NCBI GenBank assembly: GCA_036346255.1
Contig: CM070624.1
Location: forward strand, 19,996,626 to 20,060,625
Origin: Ampelocalamus luodianensis
Lineage: Eukaryota; Streptophyta; Magnoliopsida; Poales; Poaceae
Direction of reading: 5' to 3'
DNA: 64,000 nt
The position numbers were made by a program, and so were the translations under genes. The notes beneath the pieces were generated by a model that saw only the letters and a program-made list of their open reading frames with translations, did not search any database and was not told the DNA's origin. Shown piece by piece: positions 43,518-56,465 of this stretch (positions within the stretch are counted from its first letter, which is position 1; each line of letters starts with the position of its first letter).

Positions 43518-46500
43518 TGTAACAATTTGATCTTTGGTTTAGAAAATATATAGCATGTTTTGGGCGCTAAACATTTCATTGCCTACACTTTGAACATTAG
43601 TCTTGATATAACAAATGTGATGTACACGTGGGCAACATATGCTATGCAATCATATTTTTGTGCACTCATGAAATCAACTTTCGGTTTTAGCACAAATTTG
43701 AACCATTCAAAATTTTGCATGAATTTCTTTGATTTCAAAAACTTTTGTTCCATTTTGAGAATTTCCAAAAGCTTTGCTTCCTTGAATCATTGTGAAATTA
43801 TAAAATCTACAAGTTAAATGGTGTGCCAAACCTCCTCAGGATTTAAAATTCAAATTCAAACCCATTCCTCCCTTTTCTTCTCTCCCCCTCGGGCCACAAC
43901 TCCTCCGCCGGCCCAGCCTTTCCCTCTCTCTGCGGCCTATCCCTATGCGCAACTGGCCCGCCGCATGTCGCCATTCCGCTTCCCCCTCTCCTTCTTGTAG
44001 CCTAGCCAAGTTGGCCCAGCTATGCCCTTGCTTGCCCTCCTCTTTCTCTTCCTCGCGGCCCGAGCAGGGCGAGCCCAGCACACATCATAGCCCACCCGCT
44101 CGGGAGAGCACTATGCTTCTTCCCCGCACGCCCGGGGAGAGCTCGCCCTCTCACCCATTATGTCGTACAAGGGCTGCATGAGCTAGAGCTGTGTTAGCTG
44201 ACCTCGAGCATTGTAGTTGCGCCTCGAGCCCTCTCTCGCACCGCTACGACTTCGTCCCATCCATGCGCTAGGCCCCTGCACACCGCTTCGCTCAGGTACC
44301 AGCGCGATGCCACTCTCACCCTCATCTGTTCCCGCTTCTCCCCTTTATAAAAGCCACAACTGAGCACGTCACCATCTTCACTGTGTCTTCCTCTACGTTT
44401 CCCCCACTTTTCCTCTCCTCTCCACCTTGGGTGAAGAAGAAACTAATCCATGCCGGTCATCTTCCCCAATTTTGGTCGCTAGCTTCACCATTGATTCCCG
44501 GTTGCTAGAGTGAGTCTTCGTCCTCATATTCTTGCACGCTATCCACCTTGACTTTCTCTTCCTCACGCTTCGTCTCCTTTGTGCTTATTTTCTCATAGAA
44601 AAGAAGGAACACCGTCATTGTCCGCGGAGCTAGTCAGAGCACGCCGAGCCGTTACCGCCTCCTTCCGCCTTGTCCGATCATCTTCAGCCTCGTTGTCTTG
44701 CACATCTTGGTCGTCTCGACCTCCTCTCTCTAATTCCCACACTCTTCTTCCTTGCTGTGCACCGGAGTCGCTGGAACGCCCCTTCGTTCCCATCGCTGGC
44801 CCGAAGCACGTAACCTCGCCACCGCACCCGATCTCCTTCCTCGCTTGGCTTCCAGGTAAGATCTAACGTTCCAATAGGTTTGTTCATCTTGCAAAACGGT
44901 AGGATAGTCAGTGAAGAGCCTAGATGACCGTAGAGTAGCTACGCCACATCACCTCGCTGCCCCGCTGTAGGTCGCTGTGGAGAGCTCGGTGCGCCACCTC
45001 TTCTGGAGCACCAAGCACGCGTTTTGCTTCGCCTTGGCATGTAGATGATAGTTTGAGCCTTAGTTTCCAAGTTTAAGTCGTGAATGGTAATTGGCCATGT
45101 TCAAAATAGCGTCGCTACCGTTTGGCCATCACCTTGTACCATCTCTGTCACTCGTCGCCACCTTTAGGGTCGTCGTGGACCCCACAACCCATTTTGGGGG
45201 TTGTGGGTGGTCTCCGAAGCCCCCATTGCCGCGCCGAGTTCGCCCTAAGCTCAGCCATGGCTGTCTGTGTAGTTCCTCTATTATGAGAGGAAGAAGATGG
45301 CGGTAGAGTCCCTGACACGTGGACCCTGGTAATTAGGTTAACCATAGTTAGATAACGATAGTTAGTAGTTAATGTCTGTATAACATGTGGGCCCTCGATG
45401 ATTGCGAAATCTAATTAAACCTTAGGTTAAAGTATGGGTGTATGACATGCGGGCCCCACCACTTAAAACCATCGAGTTGACTTAGTTCGTGGACCCAAAG
45501 CCATTGACGTGTGGGCCCTATGCACCCTCGGGTGGACTGAGTCCATGTGGACCGTGGTGCCACCTATCAGTCTCCCGGGTTTTCCTAGATAAAAATAAAT
45601 AGAAAAGAAATTAAAACCCGATTGTACCCTACCTGTTAGGAACATATTATTTTCTTAAGAAAAGAAAAAAATGAAATAAAAGTCTAATTGGACCCACCTG
45701 TCAAAGATTTCAGATTTTTCTGGATTTTCTCTCAGGTTAAACTTTGGAGAGCTCATTCTCCCTCTTTTAAGTCCAAATGATTTGATTTTTGTTTATAATT
45801 TCATGTAAATTCAAGATCTTTCCATCATACGAAAATCATAATTTTTGGAGTTCATTGGAATTTTATTTAAATTTAGTTGAGTTACGTGTATTTATTCGGA
45901 GTCGCCGTTTTGTGCTTAAATATATTCAAATGTCGCCAAATACTTCATCGCTGCTTCAGGACAAGAACAAGACCAAGTAATATCCAATGTTGAGCAAGGC
46001 AAGTCCTTACAATTGATCATGTTGAACCTACTTTTCGAATGCAAATTCTTTTGTTTCAAAGTACTACTTGCATGCTTAATATTATTTGTGAAATGTTATG
46101 TTAAAGGTTGATACCTAGCTATGCCAATGTTGTTATTACTATTCCCCTCCTTGATTGTTGATAACCTCTTATACCTTGTCATCCTAGTTTAATTATTACA
46201 TTAATAAATTGCCCTTGGTTAATCCATAATGACTAATGGTTGTGCTTAGATACTGCTTAGTGGTTGAATTGAATATGACACAAACATTGTCATTACAAAA
46301 GATGACATATAATGTGAATCGAAGTGTGGTGGCGTGGGTTACCACTGGAAACAAGAAAATGATTATTATATGATGGTGGAGACTTGGACGAGTGGATCGT
46401 ATATTGTGGGTGCATTAATTGCACATGTTATGGTTTGTGGATTGTCTTGCTTGAGTCGATTAAGGGCCGAATAATCGTGCAACTACAAGTCTATTATGGG

Positions 46501-47691
46501 GTAGACCTGGTTGAATAATTTATGAGTCGTTATGGTATTGCCATATTGTGGGCAATCTAGGTTGGGTTATTGGACTTGGGCTGTAGGATAGCGTATCTTT
46601 GGGTACACACCCATTGATGGTTGTGGTGCTACCAAGTCGGGATATGTCTAGTCCCCCAACGGGAGTTTCTTCGGAGTAAATATGTTCAAATGGTCGAAGA
46701 TCGACCCATTGGATGGTGTAGTATTACGGTGAGTTATTATAAAGGCCTCATTATGATCATCTCTATAGCACGCCTAAGGTAGCATGCCACGACCAGACAT
46801 TATGAGTTTGGTCATATCTTGTGGGTAAAGCTGTACAACCTCTGCAGAGTGTATAATCTATTTGAATAGTCATGCCCCAGGTCATGGGTGTGGTCCAGAA
46901 AGCTACACTTACATAGTAGATTAAAAATGTCGGATGGAAGCATGTTAACGTAAATGTAGGTGGATAAAACCTAATGAATAAATGTAGGTGGATGGAACCT
47001 AATGAATAATTGTAGGTGGATGGAATCTCATGCATAGTAACATGTGGATGGAACCTAATAAATAGTAATAGGTGGATAGAACATTATTACGAGATAATAA
47101 TTTCTTACTCAAATAAAACTTTGGTTTTGAGTTAAAAAGGCTAAGTCGTAGGTTTGGAAAATAATTATAGTATTTGAGCTAAAATTGCTTTGTCCTAAAA
47201 TAACCATAAAACCCTACTTTGGCAAGCTATGCATCTATATACTTGTATTTGCTGTGAGGGCTTGCTGAGTACTTTTGTACGGATTGTTGCTCAAATATAT
47301 GGATTCAGACTACAAGGCTGAAGACCTGGTGTATGGATACTTCTATGCGTCCGGCTATGGAAATGAAGATGACGACGATAACTAGGTTGTAGCCCAAGTC
47401 GATTGCCTGTGGAATACCATGGAGACCCTATTGATTTATTTATCTTCCACTGCTATTTACTCTCTAAACTCGTCGACCTATTGGCCTGTCACGTAATAAC
47501 TTGGCACGATGGCCTATTTACGACTGTCTCTATAATATTAAGTACTTATTTACTTATACGCATATATGGATGTGGTATTCTCCAATAATTGTACTGTGTG
47601 AGCTAGCTACTGATCACGAGACTAGCTCAGTACGCACAGAGGGTCTGGATGCAAATTCGAACTCGACGCTTTCAATTCTAGCACTAAATCA
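43518..47691 (+). mobile_element. Second long gypsy-type LTR, probably solo; ends approximate
   Basis: Parallels the first solo LTR in order: GC-rich CT-dense block (43880-44850), AT-rich middle (45730-45960), GAGCAAGGCAAGTCC and TTGATCATGTTGAACC near 45990-46025, AT-rich right half, and a GCTAGCTACTGATCACGAGAC-like end near 47600. TATAAAAG at 44346 is a plausible LTR promoter, at a distance from the left end similar to TATAAAAGG in the LTR at 62053. No gag or pol lies on either side. A candidate start TGTAACAATTTG is at 43518 and a candidate end near 47691, but I found no convincing TSD. Confidence 0.6.
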
Positions 47692-48047
47692 CACATGAAA
47701 ATTTCCAAAAAAAAAATGACAATGTAATCAACATGAAATTCAAAATGTGTTATAAGAAACAAAAAGGGATAAGTTTATTGTGAATAATAGCATTATATTT
47801 GTCTTTTTATTTTTCCTTTTCCTTTTGATTTATCTTTTGTAAGATTTTATCATTTTTTACTCTTAACATGGAATGTTCACGAACTTGAAATTTTATACAT
47901 AGACACACTAAAATGATAAGTTAGCTAGTACCATTTTGTGTAATGTTACAACCTTATTTATCTGGTCAACAAATAGTAGAGCTTCCTAACTCAAAACATT
48001 AGCAACATTTGAGTATTAATTTAATAATTTGCATGCAAGGTTCAATT
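47692..48047. other. AT-rich spacer
   Basis: No coding block or bounded repeat was recognised; an A10-type run lies near 47708. Confidence 0.4.
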
Positions 48048-48309
48048 TACTACCTCCGATTCCAAATGTAAGTTGTTTTAGAATCTGTACCAGTCAAATA
48101 TTTTTAACTTTGACAATCAATATATAAAGAATTACCAAGATTGACAACATAAAATTGGTATTGCTAGATCCATCATGAAATATACTTTCATAATATACAA
48201 TTATTTTTTATTTGAAACAATATATTTTCTTAGAAATTGATGGTTAAAGTGTTACCTTGAAGACCGTGTCAGTGTCTAAAATGACTTATATTTGAAATCA
48301 GAGTGAGTA
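48048..48309. mobile_element. Stowaway MITE, 258 bp
   Basis: The element at 48050-48307 starts CTACCTCCGATTCCAAATGTAAG. Its right end, read on the minus strand, starts ACTCACTCTGATTTCAAATATAAG-like sequence, and TA flanks both sides. The interior shares TTAACTTTGACAA and TATATAAA words with the split Stowaway at 39235-43420. Confidence 0.75.
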
Positions 48310-48950
48310 GTTCCTATAGGAGTATGGGAAAAATGGAAAATTCCAGTAGTTGGTGGATAGGAAATCCCCATAAAGGCAACACAAACATAAATACTCCTAT
48401 TTGTATTTTAACTAAACAATATTTTGACTAAACATAAGGATTAATGAGGCTATTACACCAACAAATGGGGCAATAAGAAACAAGTCCAATATCCTTGATG
48501 TAATCCAAAGAAATGGGAAGATAGTAAAGCCAAAACAATGAAATTTTCCATCGGTTTGTCATATATTTACAACAATACTATAAAATCATGAATCTTATAG
48601 TTTGAAATGGAGGGACTACTTTGTTGTTCCCCAAGATGATTATGAAGACCATTGACGTGATTGGATTTCGTAACTATCCTTAATTTATTCAAACCATATA
48701 TGTTGCATATTTGTGATTTTGAATATCTTTACGTAAATACCCTTTCTTAAGCAAGGACTAGTACAACTTTAAACTCTTATCTCCACCGCAAACTAAGTCA
48801 TGCTTTAACTGCACCATGATCTAATTAATTTGAATCCTCAACGCGATATAGAGTTCTAGGCCTTATCTTGTATATTAGTATAGCTAGACTCCATATAAAT
48901 TCATGTTCAAATGGCATAGTACAAAGTAGTGCACAACGAGAAGACATCAA
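48310..48950. other. AT-rich DNA before the copia LTR
   Basis: No gene recognised. Confidence 0.4.
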
Positions 48951-48951
48951 A

Positions 48952-50896
48952 TGTTGATGCGGAGATTATGGGTAGATGATTCTAATCTTGATGTGTTGAA
49001 TAATTGGCAATGGTGTTGAGGTGTTTGGAGAAATCCTTATTTTAGCAAAGTGTCATGGACTGTCAAGGGTTCTGGCAGTTTGACCGGCCTTGGGGTGGTG
49101 GTCAGATCGGCCAGGGCCAGGTGGTCTGACCAGCCAAAAGTGGCGGTCCGACTGACCATTTTGGAAAAGTTGATTTTTTTGGAAATTGCCAAAACCACTA
49201 GTGTAGGAATGTGAGGTGTTGTGTTTGCACTAGTCCCATGGAAAATAGAGTTGCCAGCAAAAACAAGATAGAGTTTGAAAATTCTAGAGAATATGCAGTC
49301 TGGAACTTGGGACAATTCACAGAGCGATTAGATCAGCCGTTTGATGGTGGTCAGACCGGTAGGGCGGCGGTCTAACCGATTAGAAAGGTTTTATGTGTCG
49401 GGAAGGCGGTGAATTTTCTGGGTTAGGCCGAAGTCATGGGTTGCAGTACATAGGTGTTGCGCGATGCATGTTTTTCTAATGTGAGTCAAGTTGCGAAGAA
49501 CTTGTGCCTAGAATCGATTTCTTGGTCTATTGTTATACATGTAGCTTGGAGTCAACTACTATCAACAGAGATGATGATCGGGATTAGGTTAGGAGAGTTG
49601 AGGTCCAGAATGATCAAGGATCTTGCCTAAAGTGGTTAGCATGGCGCAAGATGGACAAGAATGACCGAACGAGAAGTTTGGTACAACATGTTGCATCAAG
49701 TGGCTTGGGGTCGGTGCAAGTGTCATGATGGTTTTGGTGGGAGTCGGATGGGAGAGACTTACCGATATGAAGAGAGCCATTGATGAACCTACATGTGGCG
49801 AAGCATGGGATTGCTTCACGTTGATTGGACTCAGCCTTTGGAGAAGGATCGAGAAGAGGTATTTTGGTATATTTGCCAAAATATTAGGTTGGTGATCTTG
49901 GAGAAACCGCGACGCAAGATGGTGGAAGGAGAGGTTGTTTAGGTTAAGAGAAGATGAAGATCATGAAGAGACAGATTCAGGAGACCCAGTTCGTCATCCG
50001 CTTTGAGAAGCGCGTGCAAGTGTACACCCATTTATGTGTAGGCTTAATGGGTGCTCGATAAGGTTTTCTCTCTAGACATAAACTCCACTATAAAAGAGAG
50101 GAGTGCAGGATTTGCACTCAACCAAGTCTAGCATAGGAAACCCTAATTTATGATTTGGGAAAATAGAGATAGAGGAGGCTAGGGTTTGAGAGATATGGAT
50201 TAATTGAGTGCTCAAGCATTGAGATTTTGTTCTCCATGGTGGAATGGTTGTAAACCGACAATATTTTGAATTAATCAATTCAATCAAGGTTTGCTCCAAG
50301 ATGAGTTCTATTTTTTTCTTGCTCTCTCTTTGACGCCTTTGGGATTTTTATGTTTCTTTGGTTTTGATTGGGTTTGTTACTGCGATCTACCTTGTTAGAA
50401 CTTGTGAGAATTGATCTAGGGTCATCTTGATCATCTTCTACCCACGAGCAAGCTTTTGGATCAAAGTTTGTTTTCCTCGATTTTTGTGCCTTTTTGACAT
50501 CGTTCAAGAAATTTATGGAGCCTTAGCTTTGATCGTCCCGATCATCGATTGGAATAGGTTTCTAACCTTCTTGATGAGCTATGTTTGAAATCTCAGGAGA
50601 TTTGGATCTTGTAATCAAAAGTTAGGTCGATTTGAGATCGTCCTGATCTACTGTCCCTTTAGTTGGTAGTCAAACCACTCACCCAAGTAGTCAGACTGCC
50701 TAGACTTTGGCAGTCAGACCGGCCAAGGGATTTGTCCTCGGGGTTTTTCATATTCAATGCAAGACTTCCGTTGTGTTCTTGTGCTTTGATCTTCATAGCT
50801 CTCATAGCTACCGAAGTGAAGAAGTTGAACACCGGTGGCTGTGAAAAAGATAGGTGCTCCTCTTCACCCCCTCTAGTCGCCCTTTTTGGTCCAACA
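48952..50896 (+). repeat. 5' LTR of the Sirevirus-like copia element (left edge uncertain)
   Basis: The right edge CCAACA at 50891-50896 is fixed by the primer-binding site. The left edge is chosen at TGTTGATGCGG (48952), but TGTCATGGACTG at about 49054 is possible. With no 3' LTR to compare, this cannot be settled. CTATAAAAGAGAGG at about 50089 is a good promoter TATA box. GACCGGCC / GGTCAGACC words recur near 49080-49370 and 50690-50720. Confidence 0.6.
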
Positions 50897-50898
50897 AG

Positions 50899-50912
50899 TG
50901 GTATCAGAGCCC
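50899..50912 (+). other. Primer-binding site of the Sirevirus-like element
   Basis: TGGTATCAGAGCCC, complementary to the 3' end of plant initiator methionine tRNA, two bases after the LTR end. It would prime minus-strand cDNA synthesis. Confidence 0.85.
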
Positions 50913-50942
50913 GGTTAGTTCATAATTGATCTTAACTGGTTG

Positions 50943-53306
50943 ATGAACATGGCGACTAAAAGTACTCCACCGAGCCGCATATCTTCGATCTACTCGACTA
51001 TGCCTATTGGAAGAATTGTATGTGTGTCTACCTTCAAAGTGGAGATCAAGCCATATGGGAGGTCCTTCGAGTTCCTCTTGTTCTGTCCGAGGTTGCTACG
51101 CCAGCTTCTGCGACCATCTTGGCTAACAACTATAAGGCAAGAAACCTACTATATGCTGGGCTTGGTAAACATGAGTATGACATGATTTGTTACCTTGCGA
51201 CCGCACATGAGATTTGACACACTCTTGAGACCTATCATGAGGGCTCTTCCCAATCAAGCAAGTGCGTCAAATGGGCTTCAAGCGAGAGTAAAACAAATTT
51301 GAGATGCTTCTTAGAGAAAGCATCGATGACGTATTTACTCACTTCAACAAGATGCTTAACCATCTGAGAGCGGTTGACATTGTATATTCTCAATATGAGA
51401 ATGCAACCCATCTCTTGGCCGCCGTCAACACCCAGGAGTCGGAGATGAAAGCTATCGCCATTGAGAATGTCAACTTGAATGATCCCACCTTGGAGTTGTT
51501 CTATAGCAAGCTCAAGGCCCATGAGATCAAAAGAGTTAATCATCCCAAGAAGGAGAACATGGCTATGGTAGCTGATCCCAACAAGAGATCTCATGATGGC
51601 AGTTCTTCTGACTCTTCGGGTTTCTCTTGTACTTGTCTTTCTGCAATCAATGAGGAGGAGCTTGAGTCCATTTCCGAGCCTAAGTTATCCCTCCTAGCCA
51701 AAAAATTCAAATGGGCCTATCACAATGTAAGGAACAGGAAGAGAGGTGGTCCAGTGACTTGCTATGAGTGTGGTGAGCTCTATCATATTCGGGCTAACTG
51801 CCCCAAGCTCAAGGGCAAGGACAACTACAAGGAGGAGAATGACTCTTGGAAGAAACCTTAAGGAAACAAGGACAAGTTTGATGCCTCCAAGCTCTTGAAG
51901 GCCGCTCACCGGGTCATTACCGCTTTTGGAGATCATTCCATGAGTGATGTGGACTCCGGAAGCGAGGAAGACAAGGAGGTGGAGACTCCTTAAGAGAAGA
52001 ATAAGGGTAAAGGCAAGGACTTCACCGGCATGTGCTTCATGGCACACAATGATGTCAACGTCGACACATCCGATGAGGTACCTCCTTCCTATGAAGTTCT
52101 CTCCATGCGATGTGATGGGCTTTATGAAGAAGTGCTTAGTCGAGATAAAACACTTAAGAAAACCATGGCTAGGGCTAAGGACTTAGATTCTCAAGTTGAT
52201 AGTTTTACTCTTGAACTTGTGAATGCTATGAACCTTGATAGTGATGAATGCCATGTGTTACATGGTGATCTTGGAAAATTACAAAATTCTCATAACATTG
52301 CCTTGCACTAACTTGAAAAATGCTAGGAATGAGATGATTGAATTTAAATCCAATCCATGTGAAAAATACTTAGAAACTAGCAAGTTGGTAGCTCTTAGGT
52401 AGACCTGTTCAAACCCCGGGCATGGTTGTGCTTCGGGCCTAGAAAAGCCTGGCCTTTAATGGGCAGGCCCTAGCCTGGCCCGGCCTGAAAATTGTTTTTG
52501 CCATTAAAATAATATTATTTTAATTCTTTTTAGAATAAAAATTAATATTTAATTTATTTCAAGAAAAAATAGTTTATTATTATTTTTATTGCCTTCGTCG
52601 GGGCATTTTTAGGCTTCGGTCTGGGCCTTCGGGCAAAAATCAAGGCATGAGCCTAGAAAATTCGGGTCGGGCTGCCCATGAACATGTCTACTCTTGAGCG
52701 TGATGATAAGAAGGATGACTCTAGTGCTTGTGCATTTTGTACTAAACGAGAACGTGAGATGAATGCCATGCATGAAGCATCTAGAGTCAAGTATGATAAC
52801 CTTAAGAACAAAATTAATTTTGCATCTTGTGCTTCATGTGAAGTTCTTAAGCTTGAGGTTGTTGTTTATAAGGAAAGACATGCTAGAGCTCTTAAGGCTA
52901 AAACTTGTGGATCATGTTCTAAGCTTTCTGTTGAGAACACTTACCTTAAGGGTACTCTATAAAAATTTTTCTAAGGGTAAGAAACAACTTAACATGATTC
53001 TAGATAAATCCAGGACTTAATCCGAATGTCATTCAAGTCCTAGAAGATGGCATGGTTGAATTCAAAACCCAACCTGCAAAGGTTCTTTTCAAATCTGCAG
53101 GTTTTGCTCAAATGACCTCTGATTCGTATGGTGTATGTCCCAATGGTACCAAATACCATTGCACCTATTGCAAGAGGGATAAGCATTTGCTTGAGTTCTG
53201 TTGGCGTAGGTTGAAGAATGCTAGGAAGAATCTTGCTAGAATTGCTTCGCATCAACCTAGAGCTTTTATGAGAAATGTTAATGTAGAGAAGAAAGACCTG
53301 GGCTAG
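50943..53306 (+). pseudogene. Sirevirus-like gag remnant with two zinc knuckles
   Basis: An ATG at 50943 is near the usual gag start, but the frame shifts within 80 bp. Recognisable parts are YLQSGDQAIWEVL near 51030, a long open block 51304-51861 ending in a CX2CX4HX4C knuckle at 51760-51801, then an acidic and lysine-rich stretch. A hAT MITE interrupts at 52400. A cysteine-rich charged block (52678-52962) leads to a second CX2CX4HX4C knuckle at 53160-53201. Stops occur at 51216, 51859 and 51991 and elsewhere. Gag packages element RNA in cytoplasmic particles. Confidence 0.75.
52392..52698. mobile_element. hAT MITE, 291 bp, in copia gag
   Basis: The element at 52400-52690 starts TAGACCTGTTCAAACCCCGGG and ends CCCATGAACATGTCTA. 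The flanking 8-mers CTCTTAGG and CTCTTGAG match at six of eight. Subterminal GGCCTGGCC/GGGCC words flank an AT-only centre (52500-52600). It splits the gag coding region. Confidence 0.75.
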
Positions 53307-53924
53307 GATTTGGCTCTCATGCTAGACATGCTCATCATCATGTTCCTAGACAGGTTGCATCTCATCCTTCCATGAATGTTTCTCATGCTAGAACCTCAAG
53401 TAGAGCCAATGCTAACAACAATGTTTCATATGCTTCTGGTAGATGTCAGTCTCAGTACCAAGTTCCCAAGTCATGCTTAACTAGCCTCAATATTAAGACA
53501 CATAAATTTTTTGTGCCTTGATTTTCAAGTTCATCATGGAAGGGGGAAGAACACGTGGCTCGTCGACTTCGGGTGTTCACGCCACATGACCGAAGATTCA
53601 AGATGGTTCACCTCCTTCACGCGCGCTTTTGGTGATGACTTCATCACCTTTGGGGACGACACAAGGGCAGATTAAAGGAACTAACTCAATCGGGGTGAAT
53701 GACAAATTCATCCTGAAGGACGTCGCCCTTATAGACAAGCTAAGGTATAACTTGCTCTCTGTCTCTTAGCTTCTTGGTGATGGCTATGATACTAGATTTA
53801 AGAAGAATGCGTGTCGTGTGCTTGACTTTGTTAGTGAGCTCGTATTTGGGATTTCTCGAGTTGGAAGAATATTTGGACCTCACTTTTCTGAGTCTCTTGC
53901 TGGTTCTCTAAAATGTTTACTTGC

Positions 53925-55485
53925 TTCCACTACTACAAAACAGGTCATACTGGACGCCTCATCACAGACGGTTCCAAAGGAGCCGTCAGATTGAACTTAT
54001 CTGACGGTTCTTATTACCAACCGCTCGTGATAGTGCTCTCATCACGATGGTTCTTATTACCAACCGTCAGTGATACTTCACGCACGGTTCATAATAAGAA
54101 CCGCTCGTGATAGTGCCTCATCACAGAGCGGCTCCTTCTACCAACCGTCGTGAAGTATCACGCACGGTTGGTAGAAGGAGCCGTCGTGATGAGGACACCT
54201 CATCACGCATTTAGTATAACGAACCGTCTATGATACTTCACGCACGGTTCGTGATACCAACCGCCGCGATAACTACCTCATCATAGAGTCATGGTAAAAT
54301 CGGAGAGTAAGAGTAAGAAAAATTCCAAGCCATAGTAAAATCCAAATCACTGACGGCTCTAATACCAACCGCTCGTGATGAGGTACTATCATGCACGGTT
54401 CGTCGATAAGAACCGTGCGTGATGAGTTATTATCACGCATTTGTTCGTGATACTGAACTGCTCATGATTTGTCATCCTGACAGCTTTTGTATGAAACCGC
54501 TCGTGATTCGCAGACGGAATTTGAAAATTTTGAACAGCGTGCGCGGGAGGCAAAATATGTCCTTATATATTATGGCCGACCTCCTCTGGGCGCTCGCCTC
54601 GCACTCCGCAGCCCCGGTCCTCCTCTGGGCTCGGTCCTCCTTGCTCCGCGAGTCCTCCTCCGAGCTCCACCGTAGCTGCTCCTCCGGTCCTCCCAGCCTC
54701 CCGGCCCCGCTACACCTCCAGTGCTCCGGTCCTCCTTGCTCCATGATCCCCAACCTTCGACATGGTCTTCCTCCCCAACAGTTGAGAGTCGACGCCGACA
54801 CCAACGCTGACCTCCTCTAGTCCTCTAACGCCGACGCCGAGCTCCTCCAGTCCTCCTCCGACGTCGATGTCTGTTGGTACTTTTGTATATGAGGTTCTAT
54901 TAGATTCAGATCCAGATTTGTATGTATGAGCTTATGGTACTTGTGTTAGATTCATATCCAGATTTCTGTTAGATTCTCCTCCAGATTCTACTTCTGTTGG
55001 TACTTGTGTATGATCGAGTGTATGTGTGTATCCATGAATCCATGGCTTGAGAAATTTATTGGGAGGCTTAGGAGTTGGGAATCCATGTATGTGTATCAAT
55101 GAATCCATGTTTGGGAGGCTTCGGAAAAGGCAGTGTATGTGTATGAGTGTATCCATGAAAAATGGCAATATTTTTTTTACAATAAAAAAAGCCATCACAG
55201 ACGGTTCGAAACAAGAGCCGCTCAGTGAAAATGAGTATCCTGCAGCGGTTCGAACAAGAACCGTCAGTGATAATGATATCACGCACGGTTCTTGTTCGAA
55301 CCGTCAGGATATTCGCCTTGCACACGCTCTTGTTTCAAACCGCTCGCGATAGCTTTATCACGACGGCTCAAAACCGCTCGTGATAACCGCCTGTTATCAT
55401 AGACGTACTTTTACGCAGACGGTTGGAAACCGTCTGTGATGACGGTTCCGAACCGTCTGTGATGAGGTTTTCTGTAGTAGTGTTC
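53925..55485. mobile_element. CACTA (En/Spm) element, 1.55 kb, non-autonomous, TSD TTC
   Basis: The element at 53928-55482 starts CACTACTACAAAACAGG and ends TTTTCTGTAGTAGTG. The 3-bp TSD TTC is perfect (53925-53927 and 55483-55485). Both subterminal regions are packed with direct and inverted copies of ACGGTTNNTAACCG / CACGCACGGTT / AACCGCTCGTGAT words, the transposase-binding arrays typical of CACTA elements. The centre (54590-54890) is CT/GC-rich without a transposase. It interrupts the copia pre-integrase region. Confidence 0.92.
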
Positions 55486-56065
55486 TTTTTCTGTATTCTG
55501 GATTTGGCACAGGCAGTTGAGGCACATTAGGTTTGACCATCTGACACGAGTTAGCAACCTTGATATCATGAGAGGTTTGACAAAACTCAAGGTTATCAAA
55601 GACATTGTCTGTGTGCTCTGTAGGCATGGCAAACAAATTGCCGTCTCACACCCTTCATTGACTATGGTGATGACTGATGGACTTAGACAATTATTGCATA
55701 TGGATGCTGTTGGTCTTTCCAGGGTTCAATCAGCCGGTGGAAAATGGTACATTCTTATCATAGTCGATGATTTTTCGAGATACTCTTGGGTGTTCTTCTT
55801 GGCTTCTAAGTATGAGACTTTTGGCCATTGTCATGATTTGTCTCTTTGTTTGGCTTCTGAGCTCCTTGGTGTCTTAAGAACGATCCGTAGTGACAATGGC
55901 ACGGAGTTCAAGAATTCTTCTTTTTCCCCTTTCTATGTTGAGTGGGGGTATTAAGCATCAGTTCTTCTCTCCTCATGTTCCTCAGCAAAATGGCGTGGTG
56001 GAAAGGAAGAACAGGACCCTGGTTGAGATGGCCAGGACGATACTAGATAAGTACAACATTCCTTC

Positions 56066-56465
56066 CCCTCTAACGCGGGCCGGGCCGGGCTTAGGCGGGC
56101 GCGGGAGGAAGAAAGAAAGTCGAAGAGCATCTTCTCCTTTGTCCTTTTTTCAGTGCAACACAGGAAAGCACCCTCTTTTTGTAATCTCTGCAGCTTCCTA
56201 GAGGCTTTTTTTTTTGTATTGAACGCATGGCATAGCTAGGACCCCTCCAATCATGTTTGAGCCTATGTTCACCCGGGGCCCAAAAAGGAGAATTCCGGAA
56301 TGCCCGCCGACGTTCATTCAGATAAGGTGCATATCCCTTACCACTAAAAGAAAGGCTCGACGAAAGGGGGGGGGGAGATTTCCAGGGTAAGGAAAACGCT
56401 TTGGAGATTGAGATGTTTATTTGTTTTTCATCGAAAAGGAAGAAGGCCGAGGGGATAACAGCCTT
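56066..56465. other. 400-bp insertion of probable organellar (mitochondrial) DNA
   Basis: The copia integrase frame breaks after codons for NIPS and resumes at PSRTFWAKA. The 400 bp between have no LTR ends, no inverted ends and no poly(A). The target CCTTC is present on both sides (56061-56065 and 56466-56470). The composition (GCGGGCCGGGCCGGGC, G10 run at 56368-56377, GAAAGGCTCGACG, GGAATGCCCGCC) resembles grass mitochondrial intergenic DNA and is unlike its neighbours. Origin is inference; it could also be filler DNA from elsewhere. Confidence 0.4.
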
